Shown: piece by piece, positions 1 to 13,000 of the stretch | Layout of the letters: every line of letters starts with the position of its first letter | Position numbering within the stretch: position 1 is the stretch's first letter | DNA from: Hirsutella rhossiliensis | Taxonomy: Eukaryota > Ascomycota > Sordariomycetes > Hypocreales > Ophiocordycipitaceae | Direction of reading: 5' to 3' | DNA length: 64,000 bases | NCBI RefSeq assembly: GCF_020360975.1 | Contig: NW_025408680.1 | Coordinates: forward strand, 1,302,001 to 1,366,000 | Notes under the pieces: generated by a model | Database searches by the model: none | What the model was told of the DNA's origin: nothing | What the model saw: the letters and a program-made list of their open reading frames with translations, nothing else | Position numbers and translations under genes: made by a program

Positions 1-222
1 CCGAAAGGTTCTTCTATTTAGCTATAATTATCTATATAAGATAGTATGTCCGCTGGTAAATAGAGAGAGGATTATTATCTTTAATACCTCTTTTATATAC
101 TAATATATTACTAATAAATTCTATTAAAAATCCTACCTTATACTCCTTCTTCCCCTTTATTATATAGTCTTATATAATTCCTTAATTTCCTAAAACTCCG
201 CTTTTGCTTATATACCTTAAGA
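1..222 (+). repeat. Copia-1 5' LTR, last 222 bp
   Basis: Aligns base for base, apart from C/T and G/A changes, with the right-hand end of the LTR at 5142-5709. It ends at TTAAGA just before the primer-binding-site-like GGTTATAAGCC. The window starts inside this LTR. Confidence 0.88.
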
Positions 223-429
223 GGTTATAAGCCCGGCTTACTCTTTTTAAGCTAGGAAATTAACTTATACCTTTAAAATTCCTTATTAAAATACCCGATT
301 AAAATTCCTTTCGAAAATCCCCCTAATATCTTCTTCTACCTTCCTACGCTCTTAAACTCCTATATAGACTTCTTAATCCCTATAAGCGAAATAATACCGA
401 ATTTATATAAAATAGGTAGATAGAAAGAA

Positions 430-3400
430 TATAAATTCTCTAGACTTAAGGGAAATTTAAATTATACTCTTTAAACTATAAGGATAAGAGCTATCCTTAC
501 TAAGGAAAAGCTTATCGCTACCTTAGAGTAAGAAAATTATATAAAGACTATAGAAGCTTTATCTTAGATTTTTCTTTAAGTTAAACATAGCCCTTTAATA
601 TAAATTAAGCATTTAATAAATACTAAAGCTACTTAGGATAAGCTTATAAAGCTATATAATCCATTGAATTTCTCGTCGAATTATTTACTTATAAAGTAGC
701 TCTTTAATCTTAGTCCCTTAGGCTTTAATTTAGAGAAATACCTTTATAAGGTAAAGGAAATCTATAAGGATTTAAAATCCTAGAATATAGAAATTCTAGA
801 AGTTATCCTTATAGTATAGATTCTTAATTGCCTTAATAAGGAATTTAAAAGCTATATTATAAATATTACGTAGAGCCTTAGGTATAATTCTATAGCGTTT
901 ATAATTAAATCCCTAATAGCTAGTCTTTTAGACGAAGCTAGAAGAATATAGGATATAGATAAATCTTCGGAGAAAGCCTTCTTAATATAAAGGAAGCCTT
1001 AGTAATCCTATAGAAATTCTATAGATACTCCTTATTATAAGGAATATAAAAAACCAGGGCATTTTATAGTAAATTACTATAAATTATACCTAAATAAAGC
1101 TCCTACTTATTAGGTTTTAAATAAAGGAAAAAAGGATAATAGGACTTAAATTTCTAAGAAGAAAAAGTCTTCTTTTTAATCTTTTTCTTTTATAAAGAAA
1201 TCCCCTTTTAGTAGTATTTCTACTATTAATAAAAGAAGGAAGGCTTAAATTATAGAGCTAGAGTTTAAGTCGGACGATATTAATAAGGTCTTAAATATAG
1301 CTTCGTAAGAAAATATAGACCTAGATATCGACCTTATAGACCTTTCTAGGGCTCCGACCCTTATATAAACGTCTAAGGATTTAGAGGTAATTTTAACCTC
1401 TATAAATACCCTTATAGTAAAAGCTAATAAAGACTCTTTTTTAGGACCTTTAAAAGCCTTAATTCCTAGAATAAAGGAATTAGTTTTAAAGGTAAGAGAA
1501 GGAGGATTTCTAAGTTATAAGAAAAAAAGGATCTTTAATTTTATTTATAATACCGGAGCTACTAGGTATATAGTATCGAATAAGAATTTCCTTATTAACT
1601 ATAAAGAAATTAAGTCTAAAGTTTACTAGGGAAAAGCTTCCTTTATATTAGTAAAAGGAAAGGGGGACTTAGTATTTAAGTTCCTATATAATAGTAAAAG
1701 GTATATCCTTTAAGACTACTTTTATATACTTAAATTAAGGGTAAATATACTATCTTAATCTTATTTTAATAATACCTATGCCTTAATAGGAAGAAATAAA
1801 GTCCTTTTATTAGATAATAAGGTTAAGGTCCTTACTAAAGGATTTCTTAGAAATAGATTATATTATATTCTTATAGAACCTTTATTAAAAAGCTAATTAA
1901 TCCTTATTACGTCTTAAAAGGCAAAGGATATAGATTTTTATACTTAGTACTTATACGTAGGGTATATAAATAGTAGGGCTATTTTAGAAATATTAAAAAG
2001 ATATAATAAGGATATAAAAATACCTTTAAAAGAGGAAAATAAAATAAGAAAATACGAAATATATATTAAAGCTAAAGTAACGAATACGGTTAATAAATAA
2101 CCTTTATATAAGTCTTATACCTATTTAGAAAAAATAGTATTAGATATTTAAGGGCTAATTAAAGTGCCTACTTATAATAAATACTACTAATATATTTCTT
2201 TCCTAGATATAGGAACCTAATATCTAGAAATATACCTTCTTCGAAAAAAAGGGGAAGCTTTAAATAGGTTCCTAGAATTTAAAAATAAGGTAGAAAATAA
2301 CCCTAAAAATACTAGGATTAGAGAAGCATTTTCTAATAATGCTAAAGAATTTATATATAAAATAAAGCTCTATTACGAAAAAGAAGGAATTACCTTTAAT
2401 TCTAGTCCTCTTAGGACGCCGGAATCTAATAGTAGAATAGAAAGAATAAATCGTATTATATTAGAAACAGTACGAGCTCTTTTATTTACTACTAAGCTTC
2501 CTAAATATCTATAGGGAGAAGCTGTTTTAATAGCTACCTATTTATATAATAGATTACTATATTCTACGATAGGATTTAAAAGTCTTATAGAAAAGAGGGA
2601 TAATATAATACTACCCTTTAAGACCTTAAATAAAGTTAAGACCTTTAGAAGCCTTATATATTATAAGAATTAAGACCCTTAAGATAGGTAAGATAATAGA
2701 TCTTTTAAGGGAATAATAGTAGGCTATTTAGAAAATATATATAAAATCTAGGATTTTACTAAGAGAAAGATTACTATCTCTAGAGATATTACTATACTAG
2801 AAAATAAATTTATAAAAAATCTAGAAATCTCTAGTAGTAATAATACCTTTGATTTTAATTCTATTCCGAATAAAGATAAGCTAGAAAGCTATATCCCTAT
2901 AGAGGAAGCTACTAGAGAACCTAGAGATAAACGTCCCTCGCCCTTTATAAAAGAAGAGTCTCTAAATAACGATCCTATTCCTACTACTAGTAAAATAGTA
3001 GTAGAATTACCTAAGAAGCTGGAAGGGTTCGATTCTAACTATATCGAATACCCTAACGTTAATTTATTTCTAAACTACGATTTTATAGAGTTAATTCTAG
3101 CTAGTATAGAAAATCAGGATCTAAAAATTCTAAAGACCTATAAATAGGCAATAAATAGCCTTAAAATAGTATTTTAGAAAGATACTATAATTAAGGAAAT
3201 TATCTAGCTAATTAAATATAAATCTTAGGAATTTTCCTACCTCCCTAGGGATAGGGAGGCTATAAGAGGCCGCTAGGTTTATACTATTAAGAAGGATAGT
3301 TAAAATAATATAATAAAATATAAAGCCCGTTTTATAATATAGGGATTTAAGTAGATCTATAGCTTAGATTTCCTAGATACCTTCTCGACTACGGCTAGAC

Positions 3401-4770
3401 TTAAATCTATTAGAATTCTACTTATTTTAGCTATTATCTATAAATTCGAAGCTTTGCAAATAGATATAATAAATGCCTTCGTATATACCGATATAGATAG
3501 CGAAGTATATATCGATCTTCCTATAGGCTACGAAGAATACGCTCTTAAAGAATATTATTTAAAATATAGATTAGCTTATAGAGCTAAAGGAATTAAATTA
3601 ACTAAATTCCTAGACCTATATAAAACCGGTTAAATTAAAGCAAAGCTAAAGAAAGCATTATATAGCCTAAAATAAAGTCCTAAGCTTTAGTATAATTATT
3701 TAAAAATTATACTAAATAATCTCGGATTTCTTCCTCTTTTAATAGATAAAGGAGTATTTATAAATAAGGACTATAGTATAGCCTTAGCAATTTACGTCGA
3801 CGACTTTCTTATAGTAGGGCCCTCTAAATCTATAATAGAAGAAAGATTATTTAAAGAATTATCTAAATTCCTAGATTTTACTATCTTAGGAAATATAAAA
3901 GACTTCTTAGGTCTAAATATTATAATAAACCGAGAAAATAAAGAGCTATATATATCCTAAGAAAGTTATACCTTAAATAAATTAAAGGAATTTAATAAAG
4001 AAGGTTTAGGAACTTTGAATTTACCTACTATAGTAGGCTTTAAGCTTATAAAAGCAAAGGAATTACCTTCTAAGGAAGATATATTGCAATTTTAGAAAGA
4101 AATAGGATCTCTATTATACTTAGCCTTATATACTAGGCTAGATATCTTATATTCTATAATTTCCTGCGCTAGATTCGCGGCTAAGCCCGACTAGACGTAT
4201 TTTAAGTCTTTAAATATAATTTAGCAATATTTAAATAAATTCCCTAGCCTAAAGATTAAATATAATTATAATATCCCTTTTACCTATCTATATATAAAGG
4301 GTTTTACCGACTCTAGCTAGGCGTCGGATTTAACGGACGGAAAATCCTTTTCCGGTTACTGTTTTTATATATATAATAATATAATAAGCTAGGCTTACTC
4401 TAAGTAGAAAGCCGTTGCCCTTTCTACCAACGAAGTAGAGTATATTAGCCTTAGGGAGGTAAATAAAGAAGCTATTTATTTAAATATGCTTTTTAAAAAT
4501 ATTACTAAGGATCTATCTATTAAGATTCCTAATACTATACCTCCTATTTTAACGGATAATACTACTGCTATTAAATTAGTAGAAAATCCGGAATTTTATA
4601 AAAGGTCTAAGTATATAAGATTAGCCTATTACTATACTAGAGCTAGTATAAGTAAAGGGGAAATTAGAGTTTTTTATATTAAATTAAAAGATAATATAGC
4701 TAATATTTTTATAAAGGAATTAAGACCTAGATTACTCTATAAATTTAGAAACGGTCTATCCTTAATATAA
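430..4770 (+). pseudogene. Copia-1 gag-pol remnant
   Basis: A polyprotein of capsid, protease, integrase, reverse transcriptase and RNase H once used for retrotransposition, now full of RIP stops. A CX2CX4HX4C nucleic-acid-binding knuckle is recognisable at 1036-1077, with all three Cys changed to Tyr and the His retained. A protease-like DTGATR motif lies near 1550 with Asp changed to Asn. Integrase-like sequence is at about 2100-2600. The reverse transcriptase catalytic YVDD box at 3793-3804 is intact. The Copia RNase H end survives as an uninterrupted 94-codon stretch at 4486-4770. The start is approximate. The open 94 codons are a chance survivor, not a separate gene. Confidence 0.85.
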
Positions 4771-4783
4771 GTTCCTAAGTAAT

Positions 4784-5090
4784 TAAAAGGGGTTTTTAAA
4801 TATTTCTTATGCTTTCTATATCTTTCCCCTACTAGGTTTTTCCTTTTTAGGTTTCCTAGAGAAATATTTACTAGGTTTTTATCTATTAAGATTTTCCTAG
4901 CAATAATAGGTTTTACCTTATATAAGGTTATCCTATAAATAATTATTATAACTATAGATTTTTCCTACCATAGGTTTTTCTATTAGTATATACCTAAGGA
5001 CTTTTTTCCTAAGAAAGATTAGGTTTTTATATATCCTATAAAGGTATAAGAATAGTTTTCCTAAATTAGGCTTTTACCCTATATATATAC
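4784..5090 (+). repeat. GG-T(n)-CC array before the Copia-1 3' LTR
   Basis: Between the pol stop and the 3' LTR, short blocks of the form AGGTTTTTCCT, AGGTTTCCT and GATTTTCCT recur about every 25-35 bp, roughly ten times. The spacers differ. The same type of array precedes the 3' LTR of Copia-2, although the two families differ elsewhere, so it is probably a conserved non-coding part of these elements. Its function is unknown; RNA structure or packaging is a guess. Confidence 0.6.
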
Positions 5091-5141
5091 TACTATAAAT
5101 AAATTAGTAAAGAGTATATAAATCTACTCTTTAAGGGAGGC

Positions 5142-5709
5142 TATAAGGAACGCTGTTCCTACTATAAATAAAGCAGCTATAATATACTCTCCCGATTATA
5201 TAAGCTAATAAGTAGTATATTAATTATAGACAAAACCTTATCCTATAGAGCAAGAATCGCCCGTTATTTTGCATATTATTATACATTAAACGGGTTGCCG
5301 GTTATCGTATAATCGGGAATCGAAGGAACAGAGCTAGCTTAAAATACTAGCTAAGACCTCTTAAAAACACTAGCACGACCAACCTCCTCTAAACACGAAT
5401 ATCAGTGGAACCAAGACACTTCTAGATTTACTCGAGATATCACGGAATTCCCTAGTCTTAGGGCTATACGGCAGCCTAAATCTAGTCCTAAAAGATTCTT
5501 CCGTTTAGCTATAATTATCTATATAAGACAGCATATCCGCTAGTAGATAGATTAAGAATAATTAACTTTAACACCTCTTCTATATACTAATACACTACTA
5601 ATAAATTCCGTTGAAAATCCTACCTTATACTCCTTCTTCCCCTCTATTATATAGTCTTATATGATTCCTTAATTTCCTAAAATTCCGCTTTTGCTTATAT
5701 ACCTTTAGA
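5142..5709 (+). repeat. Copia-1 3' LTR (568 bp)
   Basis: Begins TATAAGGAA (TG changed to TA by RIP) after the purine-rich tract TTTAAGGGAGG. Its right end matches the partial LTR at 1-222. A full 568-bp copy on the other strand at 25506-26073 confirms both ends. Confidence 0.9.
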
Positions 5710-6650
5710 GGCCGTTAGTTATATAACCCTAGTAAAGATAAAGAGGTATAAAGTAAAGAAATCTCTAAGACTTATATTAATAACCTAAGACCCTTAGAGC
5801 TACATATAAGACCGATAATTAGATAATTATATAGTTAATTACTTTACTAATACTTAGCTATATACTACGTATACTTTAAGTATATACCCTTATCCCCGTT
5901 AAAATACTTTAGTCCTTAGCGCTATCGCTTACTTATATTCTTTTCTCTTACCCTTTATCCTTATCTTATTTATCTCTTTAATCTTTAGTTTTTATTCCTT
6001 AAAGCTCTTTATATAACTTATAAGGGGTTACCTTACTTATAATAAAAAGGTTCTTTTAGTTCCTTCTTAAGGAGAAAAAAAAACAATGCTATTAATTTTT
6101 CCCCTACTAAATACCGCCTTTTAATTCGTTAGCTACTATCTTTTAATTTATTAGTTACTAGTACCTCTTATTTAATTTATTAGCTACCGCCCTTTAATTT
6201 ATTAGCTTACTTTCTTTTTATTTAAAAATATAAATAAGCCTCTCTTTATTACTCTTATTCTTATTACGCCCTTATTACCCCCTTTCCTATTCTTTAAAGC
6301 CTATTTAGGCCCTTTACCTCTTTACTTATCCTCCTAGCCCTTAGCCTATACTTCTTTTATATCGGTAGCTTTAATAAGCTTAATAGCCTAACCTTAGAGT
6401 TAGCTTACTAGTCTCTTATCCTTTAACTATACTAGTTATATATATATACTCTTAACTATATATATACCTTTACTTATTATATACTAGTTATATACTAGTT
6501 ATATAATAATATATATATAGAAGTTTAGATCTCTAGTTTATTTATATTAAATATATACCTATTAATATCTAGTAAATACTCTAGGACTTTTACTCTTATT
6601 TTTCTATCTATATCTACTTATATTACGCCTTCTTATACTTTTACTATCTT
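5710..6650. other. AT-rich stretch, probable 3' flank of the Helitron
   Basis: No gene is recognised. About 60 bp at 5728-5798 recur almost unchanged at 60187-60246, next to the poly-T end of a LINE. At 6118-6207 a degenerate tandem repeat of about 24-30 bp (TTTAATTTATTAGCTAC-like) occurs about four times. An A-rich run follows AAGGAGA near 6083. By position this should be the non-coding 3' side of the minus-strand Helitron, but I could not identify a Helitron 3' terminus (hairpin plus CTRR). Confidence 0.4.
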
Positions 6651-6699
6651 TACCCTTTAAAGATATACTAAGATAGTTATTTTAAGGGTAGGTTCTCTT

Positions 6700-7335
6700 C
6701 CGCTATAAGTAAGGCGCTTACGTAGCCTACGTTACTTATAAAGCTAGTTAGCCGCCTCTTATATTATTTACCTACTAAGCTTCTTTAGTTAGGCCTACGC
6801 TACTATTATCTTCTTCAGTACTTAGTTCTTAACTAAATCTCGCTCTTATACCTTTAATATAAGTATAATACTATTAAGCGTTAGGCACTATAATAGCTAT
6901 ATATATAAGCTATATAAGTCGTATAGTAATAGTACTACCCTCCCTTTAACTATTATTATCCTCGCCCCTTATAGCTCTAGCGCTACGCGCTCTAGCGTCC
7001 CGCCCTATACCTTATAGTTAGTATAGGTAAAGGCCGCTATATATAGTAGGCCCTTTTAGCTAACGTTATTATATTACTATAGCCGCTTCCGCTACGCTAT
7101 AATCTTAACGCTAATAAGCGTTAGTAGGATCGTCCTAGCTAGTACCTTAATAAAGTAAAAGCCCTTAGTTATTTCTAAGGCTAGTATAATACCTATTAAT
7201 AGCTTAAAGTATATCGTTAGCTCCGCTAATACTTAGTAGCTAAGGAAGGCTTAGTTAAGGATAATATCTACTACTATATACCTAGCGCTATTAACTAGCT
7301 TTAGCCCTTAGTATATATTTTAGTTTATAATAACT
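6700..7335 (-). pseudogene. Helitron helicase, C-terminal part
   Basis: Read on the minus strand, this gives the last third of a Pif1-type helicase of a rolling-circle transposon. In order come an NQNIYQGLKLVN-like segment, TPISVKI, YKVQGRTLERVALEL-like and SLY-QLSRC-like motifs, with RIP stops at Gln codons. These match the C-terminal helicase motifs V and VI of fungal Helitrons as I know the family. The SINE at 7336-8100 interrupts the element immediately upstream. Helicase motifs I-IV, including the P-loop, were not found between this segment and the Rep part, and the reading frame shifts across the SINE, so an internal deletion is likely. Confidence 0.7.
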
Positions 7336-8100
7336 TATTATTATTATTAAGATTATACTAGTAACCTATTTAAATATAACTAGAACTTTAGCGTTAAATA
7401 AAAAAGAAAAACTAAAGTACTTAAAAGAAAACCCTCCCTTCTTTTTATAGCTAGTCCGCCCTTATACTAAGTTATAGTTATAATATATAAGAATCTTATA
7501 CTAGCTATCTTAAGTATTATTATAGTTAGTTAGAGTTATATTAGCCTTACTATAAAGTAACCTTAGAAAGTAACTCCTTTATATATATAAGGTATATAGC
7601 GTTAATTAGTAGTACGAGCGTTTTTAGTTAAAAGTTAATTATATAATTATCTTTAACCTTATCTTATAATAATATCTTCCTAAGCTCTACCTTATTTTTC
7701 TACTATAAAGCTTAGTAAGCTAATTTTATTAATACTAGTCTTTAGCTAAGCTAGTAGTTAGGTTATTATACTAGCTTCGCGCTATACTTATTAAGTTACT
7801 AGTATTAGCCTAGGTTTTTATTTTCCTAGTTAAGGGGCCTAGACTAAGGTTAAAGGAAGGTCTTAATAAATTCGTTACTAGGTTTAAATAAGCGAGGTCT
7901 AGGCCAGCCTACTTATAGTAGGGCTAGACTACTAGTATATTTATAAGCGCTTTTAAAAGCGCTAATTAGCTAATTAATAAGTAGGTTAATATAGTTTACT
8001 AGTTTAACTAAAAATTAATTATACCCCTAGCTAAATTTAAACTAACTTTAGTATTATAGCTAGTAAGCCTCTTAAGTATATAACTACTATACTATAAAGG
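7336..8100 (-). mobile_element. tRNA-derived SINE, copy 1
   Basis: A 765-bp repeat flanked by a perfect 15-bp direct duplication (TAGTTTATAATAACT at 7321-7335 and 8101-8115). The sense strand is minus: the 5' end at 8100 has a tRNA-like head. An A-box-like TAGTATAGTAGTT lies at 8082-8094 and a B-box-like AGTTTAAATTT at 8033-8043, both explained by RIP of TAGTATAGTGGTT and GGTTCAAAT-type boxes. The other end is a (TAA)n tail, perhaps originally (CAA)n. Long target duplications, simple-repeat tail and internal polymerase III boxes identify a SINE rather than a solo LTR. Two more copies are at 38538-56729 (split) and 58051-58824. Confidence 0.75.
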
Positions 8101-8115
8101 TAGTTTATAATAACT

Positions 8116-9257
8116 AATATATTAAGTATAAAGATAAGATAGCGGCCTACTACTTAGTATTACGTTTTACGTTCTCCGCCGACCGCTAAAGGAGCTATAT
8201 ATTATTTATAAGCCGCGCGACCCTTAGTATTAGTAACTCTCGCGCCCGCGCTTATATATCGTTAATATCGCCTACCTCTTTACTAAAGAAAGACTTTTAT
8301 AGTATAAATAGGGCTAGGTATTATACCGCTGCCTTAAGCGCTATTAGCTAATACCCTTAGCTATACTACCTTTTACTTAAGCGCTCCCTATCTTATAGTA
8401 TATACCTTTAATAGTATAACTTATTATCTCTCTTATTAAACTCCTTAGTAAGGTATCTATTAAGGTATATAGACGCCCTACTACCTAGCCGCTTAAGCGC
8501 CTATACCTAGCCCTTCCTTAATACTTAGCTCTTTATAAAAGGTACCTCGCCCTAGCCTATCTTACTATTAGCGCCGCTACTATTTTAATTTAGCCTTATA
8601 AGCGATATATAGTTATAAAGGTAGAGGCCCTATAAAAGCTCGCACTTATATTAATAGGCTTTAATAAGAGGGATCCTTAAGCTAGCCTCCTTAATAACGA
8701 CTATCTTATTTAGTATATTACCTATTACCTTTATACTACTTACTTATTAAAGGTACTACTACTAGTAAAAGACGGCTTAGTAGAGCTAGTTTATATTTAT
8801 ATATACTTATACTAAGCTACTACTAAACTCTACTAAGTACCTTAGAAGGTATATAATTACCTTAACTTATAATAGCGGCCGCTTTATAAAGACTTAGTTC
8901 GCTGACTTAAGTAAGAACGTTCTTATCTTATTCCTTTTTATAAGGTCTATTACTATCGATACCCCTTTAGCCTTACCCCCTTAGCTAGTATCGCGGTTAG
9001 CGCTACTTTTTTTATAGCGTAATAACCTTTTATATCTAGCTCCTACTACCTTAGTTTAGCTCGGCCCCTTTAGCTTACTTTAAATAAGGGCTTAAGAGGG
9101 GGGTTATTATCTTAAGGTAGCTGCCTTACCTTGGAGAAGACGCTATTTATATAGCGGATAATATACTCTTAGTACGCTACTTACTCTTTTATATTAAGGC
9201 TAGCGAGCGCCTTATTAAGGCCCGCGTTACCTCTTAGCTAAAAAAGCCTATAAATAT
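8116..9257 (-). pseudogene. Helitron Rep/helicase, middle part
   Basis: The minus-strand frame continues directly from the Rep segment across the Copia-2 insertion. Joining 15487 to 9252 restores a GAL-HIH-G-LWLRGNAGL-like string, the His-x-His metal-binding motif of the Helitron replication initiator. It is followed by about 380 codons of linker sequence broken by RIP stops. The bases 9253-9257 (AATAT) are the left copy of the Copia-2 target duplication. No P-loop was seen. Confidence 0.6.
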
Positions 9258-9951
9258 TATAAGAATATACCCTTATATTCCTATTTTACTGTTATAAAGA
9301 AATAATAGGCATAGGGAGGCTTTATAGAATAAGCTAGTAAAAAGAGGCTCTATAATATAGTCTAAGGGAATAACCCTTAAAAGACAAAGACCTCTACTAG
9401 ATAACTATACCTTCCTCTAGGGAAAGGGTCAGATAAGCCTATCCTTATAAACAAAAATATGTATAAAATGCATAAGTCAATTACGAGCAGAACGGATACC
9501 CTATTGCCTATTTTGGCCTAGCGGTTCCGAAGATATCCGCGATATGAGAATAGGTAGGGCATAGAACATTCTGGTCAAATCCACTACTCATGCCAGAACC
9601 CATAGTCTTACGTCAACCATCACGCCACAATCAGACCACCTACTAAGTTAGGAAGATATACTATAGATAGAGCTTTTTAAGCACTATAGAATGTGCTAGA
9701 AAGCTAACTAATTGGTCTACTAGTAGGCGAGCAATGGTCTACAAAAGACAAAGGATTTCCCTGGGAGTAGTAGAGAGAACAAGCAAGTTTACAAGCATCT
9801 TTTGCAACGCTATTCTTTCAATATATTATTCAGCCCCTTATATGCTCGTTATAAATTCTAGACGAAATCCTACCCTATACTCCTTCGACCGATCTTTCCG
9901 CTTACGTTATCGATTACCTGATTCTGCGCTTATTGCTTATACCTTCTTATA
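9258..9951 (+). repeat. Copia-2 5' LTR (694 bp)
   Basis: Runs from TATAAGAATATACCC to ACCTTCTTATA, originally probably TGTAAG to CTTACA. It retains more CA and TG dinucleotides than the 3' copy, for example near 9580-9600 and 9770-9800. The 72-codon open frame at 9734-9952 lies inside this LTR and is not a gene. Confidence 0.92.
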
Positions 9952-10009
9952 GGTTATAAGCCCGGCTTCTCTATAAGTCGGGTAATAACTTCGAAAAATC
10001 TTCGAAATT

Positions 10010-13000
10010 CCAATACTAACTATACAACCTCGAATTATCCAAAATAGGCTCTAGGGACAAGTTCGAATTTGCTAAACTTAAGGGTAGTTCTAACTACACC
10101 TTCTAGGCTATTCGAATATAGGCTCTTTTAGTTAGAGAGAAGCTTTCTACTACTATATAGCAAGAAAATTACTCGAAAATAAAAGAAGCACTTGCTTTGA
10201 TTTTTCTTCGTATTAAAGATAGTCCTTTAACCTAAATAAAGCATATAACAAATGCTAAAGAGGCGTAGGATACGTTAAAAAACCTATATAACCCTATTTC
10301 CTTTACCTTAAATTACCTACTTATAAAGGAGCTTTTTAATACTTCGGTAGGGGATTTCGAATCCCTAGAAGGCTACCTAAATAAGGTAAAAGAGGTATTC
10401 GAAGAGCTAAAAGCACGGAATATTATAATTCCGGAAGTGGTTATTATAGCTTGGATTTTAAACAGCCTTTCGGGCTCGTTTTCTAGCTATATAACTAATA
10501 TAACGTAAGCTCTTCGAAATAACTCGGAAGCTTTTAATCTAGAGTCTCTCTCTAGTAGTCTTATAGACGAATTTAAGAGGACTAAGTCTCTAGAAAATCC
10601 TCCTAAGCAGGCTTTCTTTACTAAGAAGCCCTAGAAAAAGATAAAAATTATATTATAATGCACTTACTATAAGAGGAAAGGGCATCTAGTTAAAGATTGC
10701 TACTATCTTTACCCGGAAAAGGCCCTTAAAGGCTTTTCTAAAAATTTAAAAAATAAAAAGAAAGGAATACCTTCTAAGAGGCCTAGAAAACCTTCTATAG
10801 AAGGAAATCCTATCGAATTAGACTCTTACGTCGATAAGAAGACGAAAAAACCCTCTTCTCTATATATATTAGAAGCAGAAAAAATGGAAATCGATAATTA
10901 AACGGACGAAGAACCGGAAATCGATTTTTCTATTCCTCCTCCTACCCCTAGAGGCTATAAAAGCTCCGAAGAAGAAGCAGAGGTATATATCTCTTCGAAT
11001 ATCCTTAAAAAGGCCGTATTTAATAATAGGTAAATAGGACCTTTAAATTCCTCTCGAATTAAAGACCTTATATTTAGAGAATAGAAATTTCTATAATTTT
11101 ATATACGATACTAGTGCTACTAGGCATATAGTATCGGAAAAGAAATTCCTTATTAATTTTCGAACTATCTCTACTAAGGTTAATTAGGGAAAGGCATCCT
11201 ATATAATTATTAAAAGCTACGGAGATCTTCTTTTTAGATTTCCGAAAAATAAAAGGCTATTTATCTTAAGAAACTGCCTTTTTATACCCGAATTAGGGGT
11301 AAATATTATAAGCCAATCGTATTTTAAAAATACTTATGCCTTTATTAATAGCAAGGAAATTTTCCTGCTAGATAACTAGGCTAATATTATATCGAAAGGA
11401 AAATAGTAAGATAACCTTTATATCTTCTCTTTAGAAATTCCTTTCTTAAAGAAGAAGACATTCCTATATAATATTAATAATATAAGGAATAATATAAAGA
11501 ACCTTAACTTTTATTTATAGTATTTAAGGCTAGGATATATAAGTCTTAAAGCCTTACTAGAAACCTTTAAAAGATATAATAGAGAAATAACTATCCCTAA
11601 GAAGGATATTATAAAAATTAAAGAATGCGAGGCTTATATTAAAGCAAAGGCAACTAATAAGGGGAATAAATCCCTATCTAATAAGGTATATAATTACCTT
11701 AATAGAGTTGCTATTAATATTTAGGGACCTATAGAGACCCCTACTTATAATAAATACACCTCCTTTATATCCTTTTAGATATAGGATAAGATATTTAGAA
11801 ATATCTTTAATAAAATCTAAGGTAAGAAGCCCTAGATAAATTCTTAGAATATAAAGCCTTGGTTGAAAATAACCGGGATAATATTACTATAAAGGAAGTC
11901 TTTTCGGATAACGCAAAGAATTCCTATATAAAATAAAACCCTACTGCTTAAGAAAGGGAATAAAATATTATACTAGCCCTCCTAGGACTCCCGAATTAAA
12001 CGGAGTAATAGAGAGGATTAATAGGACTATTTTAAATAAAGTCCGAGCTATTTTATTTACGGCAAAACTGCCTAAATATCTATAGGGAGAAGCGATTCTA
12101 ACAGCAGCCTATTTATATAATAGGACCCCTTACTTACGAATAGGCTTCTAAACTCCTATAGAGAAGAAGGAAAATAAATCTCTAGCCTTAGAAGACTTAG
12201 AGAAAATTAAGACCTTCGAAGTACTATTTATTATAAAATAAAGACCCTTAGATAAGCTAGAGATAAGAGCTTATAAGGGTATTATTATAGGCTATACTGA
12301 AAATGCTTATAAAATATATAACTTTTCGAAAAGAAAGGTAATAATTTCTAGAGATATTACTATACTAGAAAATAAATTTATAGAAAATTAAAAGGAAGAA
12401 GACCTTAAGGACTTCGACTTTAATACCTTACCTTCTATAAATAAGGTCCCGGATAATTATTTATAAAGGGAACCTATATATAAAGAAGGCAATAACTCTT
12501 CTTTAGAAGAAGAGGAAAATAACCCTCCTATAGAGAAGGAAGATAACCCTCCTATAGAGAAGGACGATAACCCTTATATAAAAAAGGGAAATAATCCTCT
12601 TTTAGAAAAGGGATTAAATAAGGATCTAAAAATCCGTATTAATATACCTAAGAAGCTAAACGGATTTTATAAAGACTATATCGTATACCCCGAGATAAAC
12701 ACTATATTAAATAGTAAAAGTAAAGAGATTATTCTATCTTTACTAGAAAACAAGGATCCTATAGAGCCTAAAACATTTAAATAGGCTATAAATAGCTTAG
12801 AAGCTATAGAATAGAAAAGAGCTATGTTTCTAGAAATAGAAGAGCTCTTAAACTAAAATACCTAGGAATTAAAGCCTCTTCCTAGCGATAGGGAGGCCCT
12901 AGGCGGCCGTTAGGTCTATAAAATAAAGCGGGATAATAATAATAATATTATTAAATATAAAGCCCGCTACGTAGTATAAGGATTTAATTAGGTCTACGGC

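Larger units (their letters stand above)
1..5709 (+). mobile_element. Copia-1, Ty1/Copia LTR retrotransposon (5' end outside window)
   Basis: The last 222 bp of a 568-bp LTR, a degraded gag-pol region and a complete 3' LTR follow one another in the correct order. The domain order is integrase before reverse transcriptase, which is diagnostic of Copia. The sequence after the 5' LTR (GGTTATAAGCCCGGCTT at 223) is the same as that after the Copia-2 5' LTR, so both elements probably use the same primer-binding site. The left target duplication lies outside the window; the five bases after the 3' LTR are GGCCG (5710-5714). The element is inactive through RIP. Confidence 0.88.

Noticed and set aside
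7336..8100. Interpretation of the 765-bp repeat as a solo LTR
   Set aside because: The 15-16-bp target duplications, trinucleotide tail and tRNA-like boxes fit a SINE instead.
9734..9952. 72-codon frame
   Set aside because: Lies inside the Copia-2 5' LTR.
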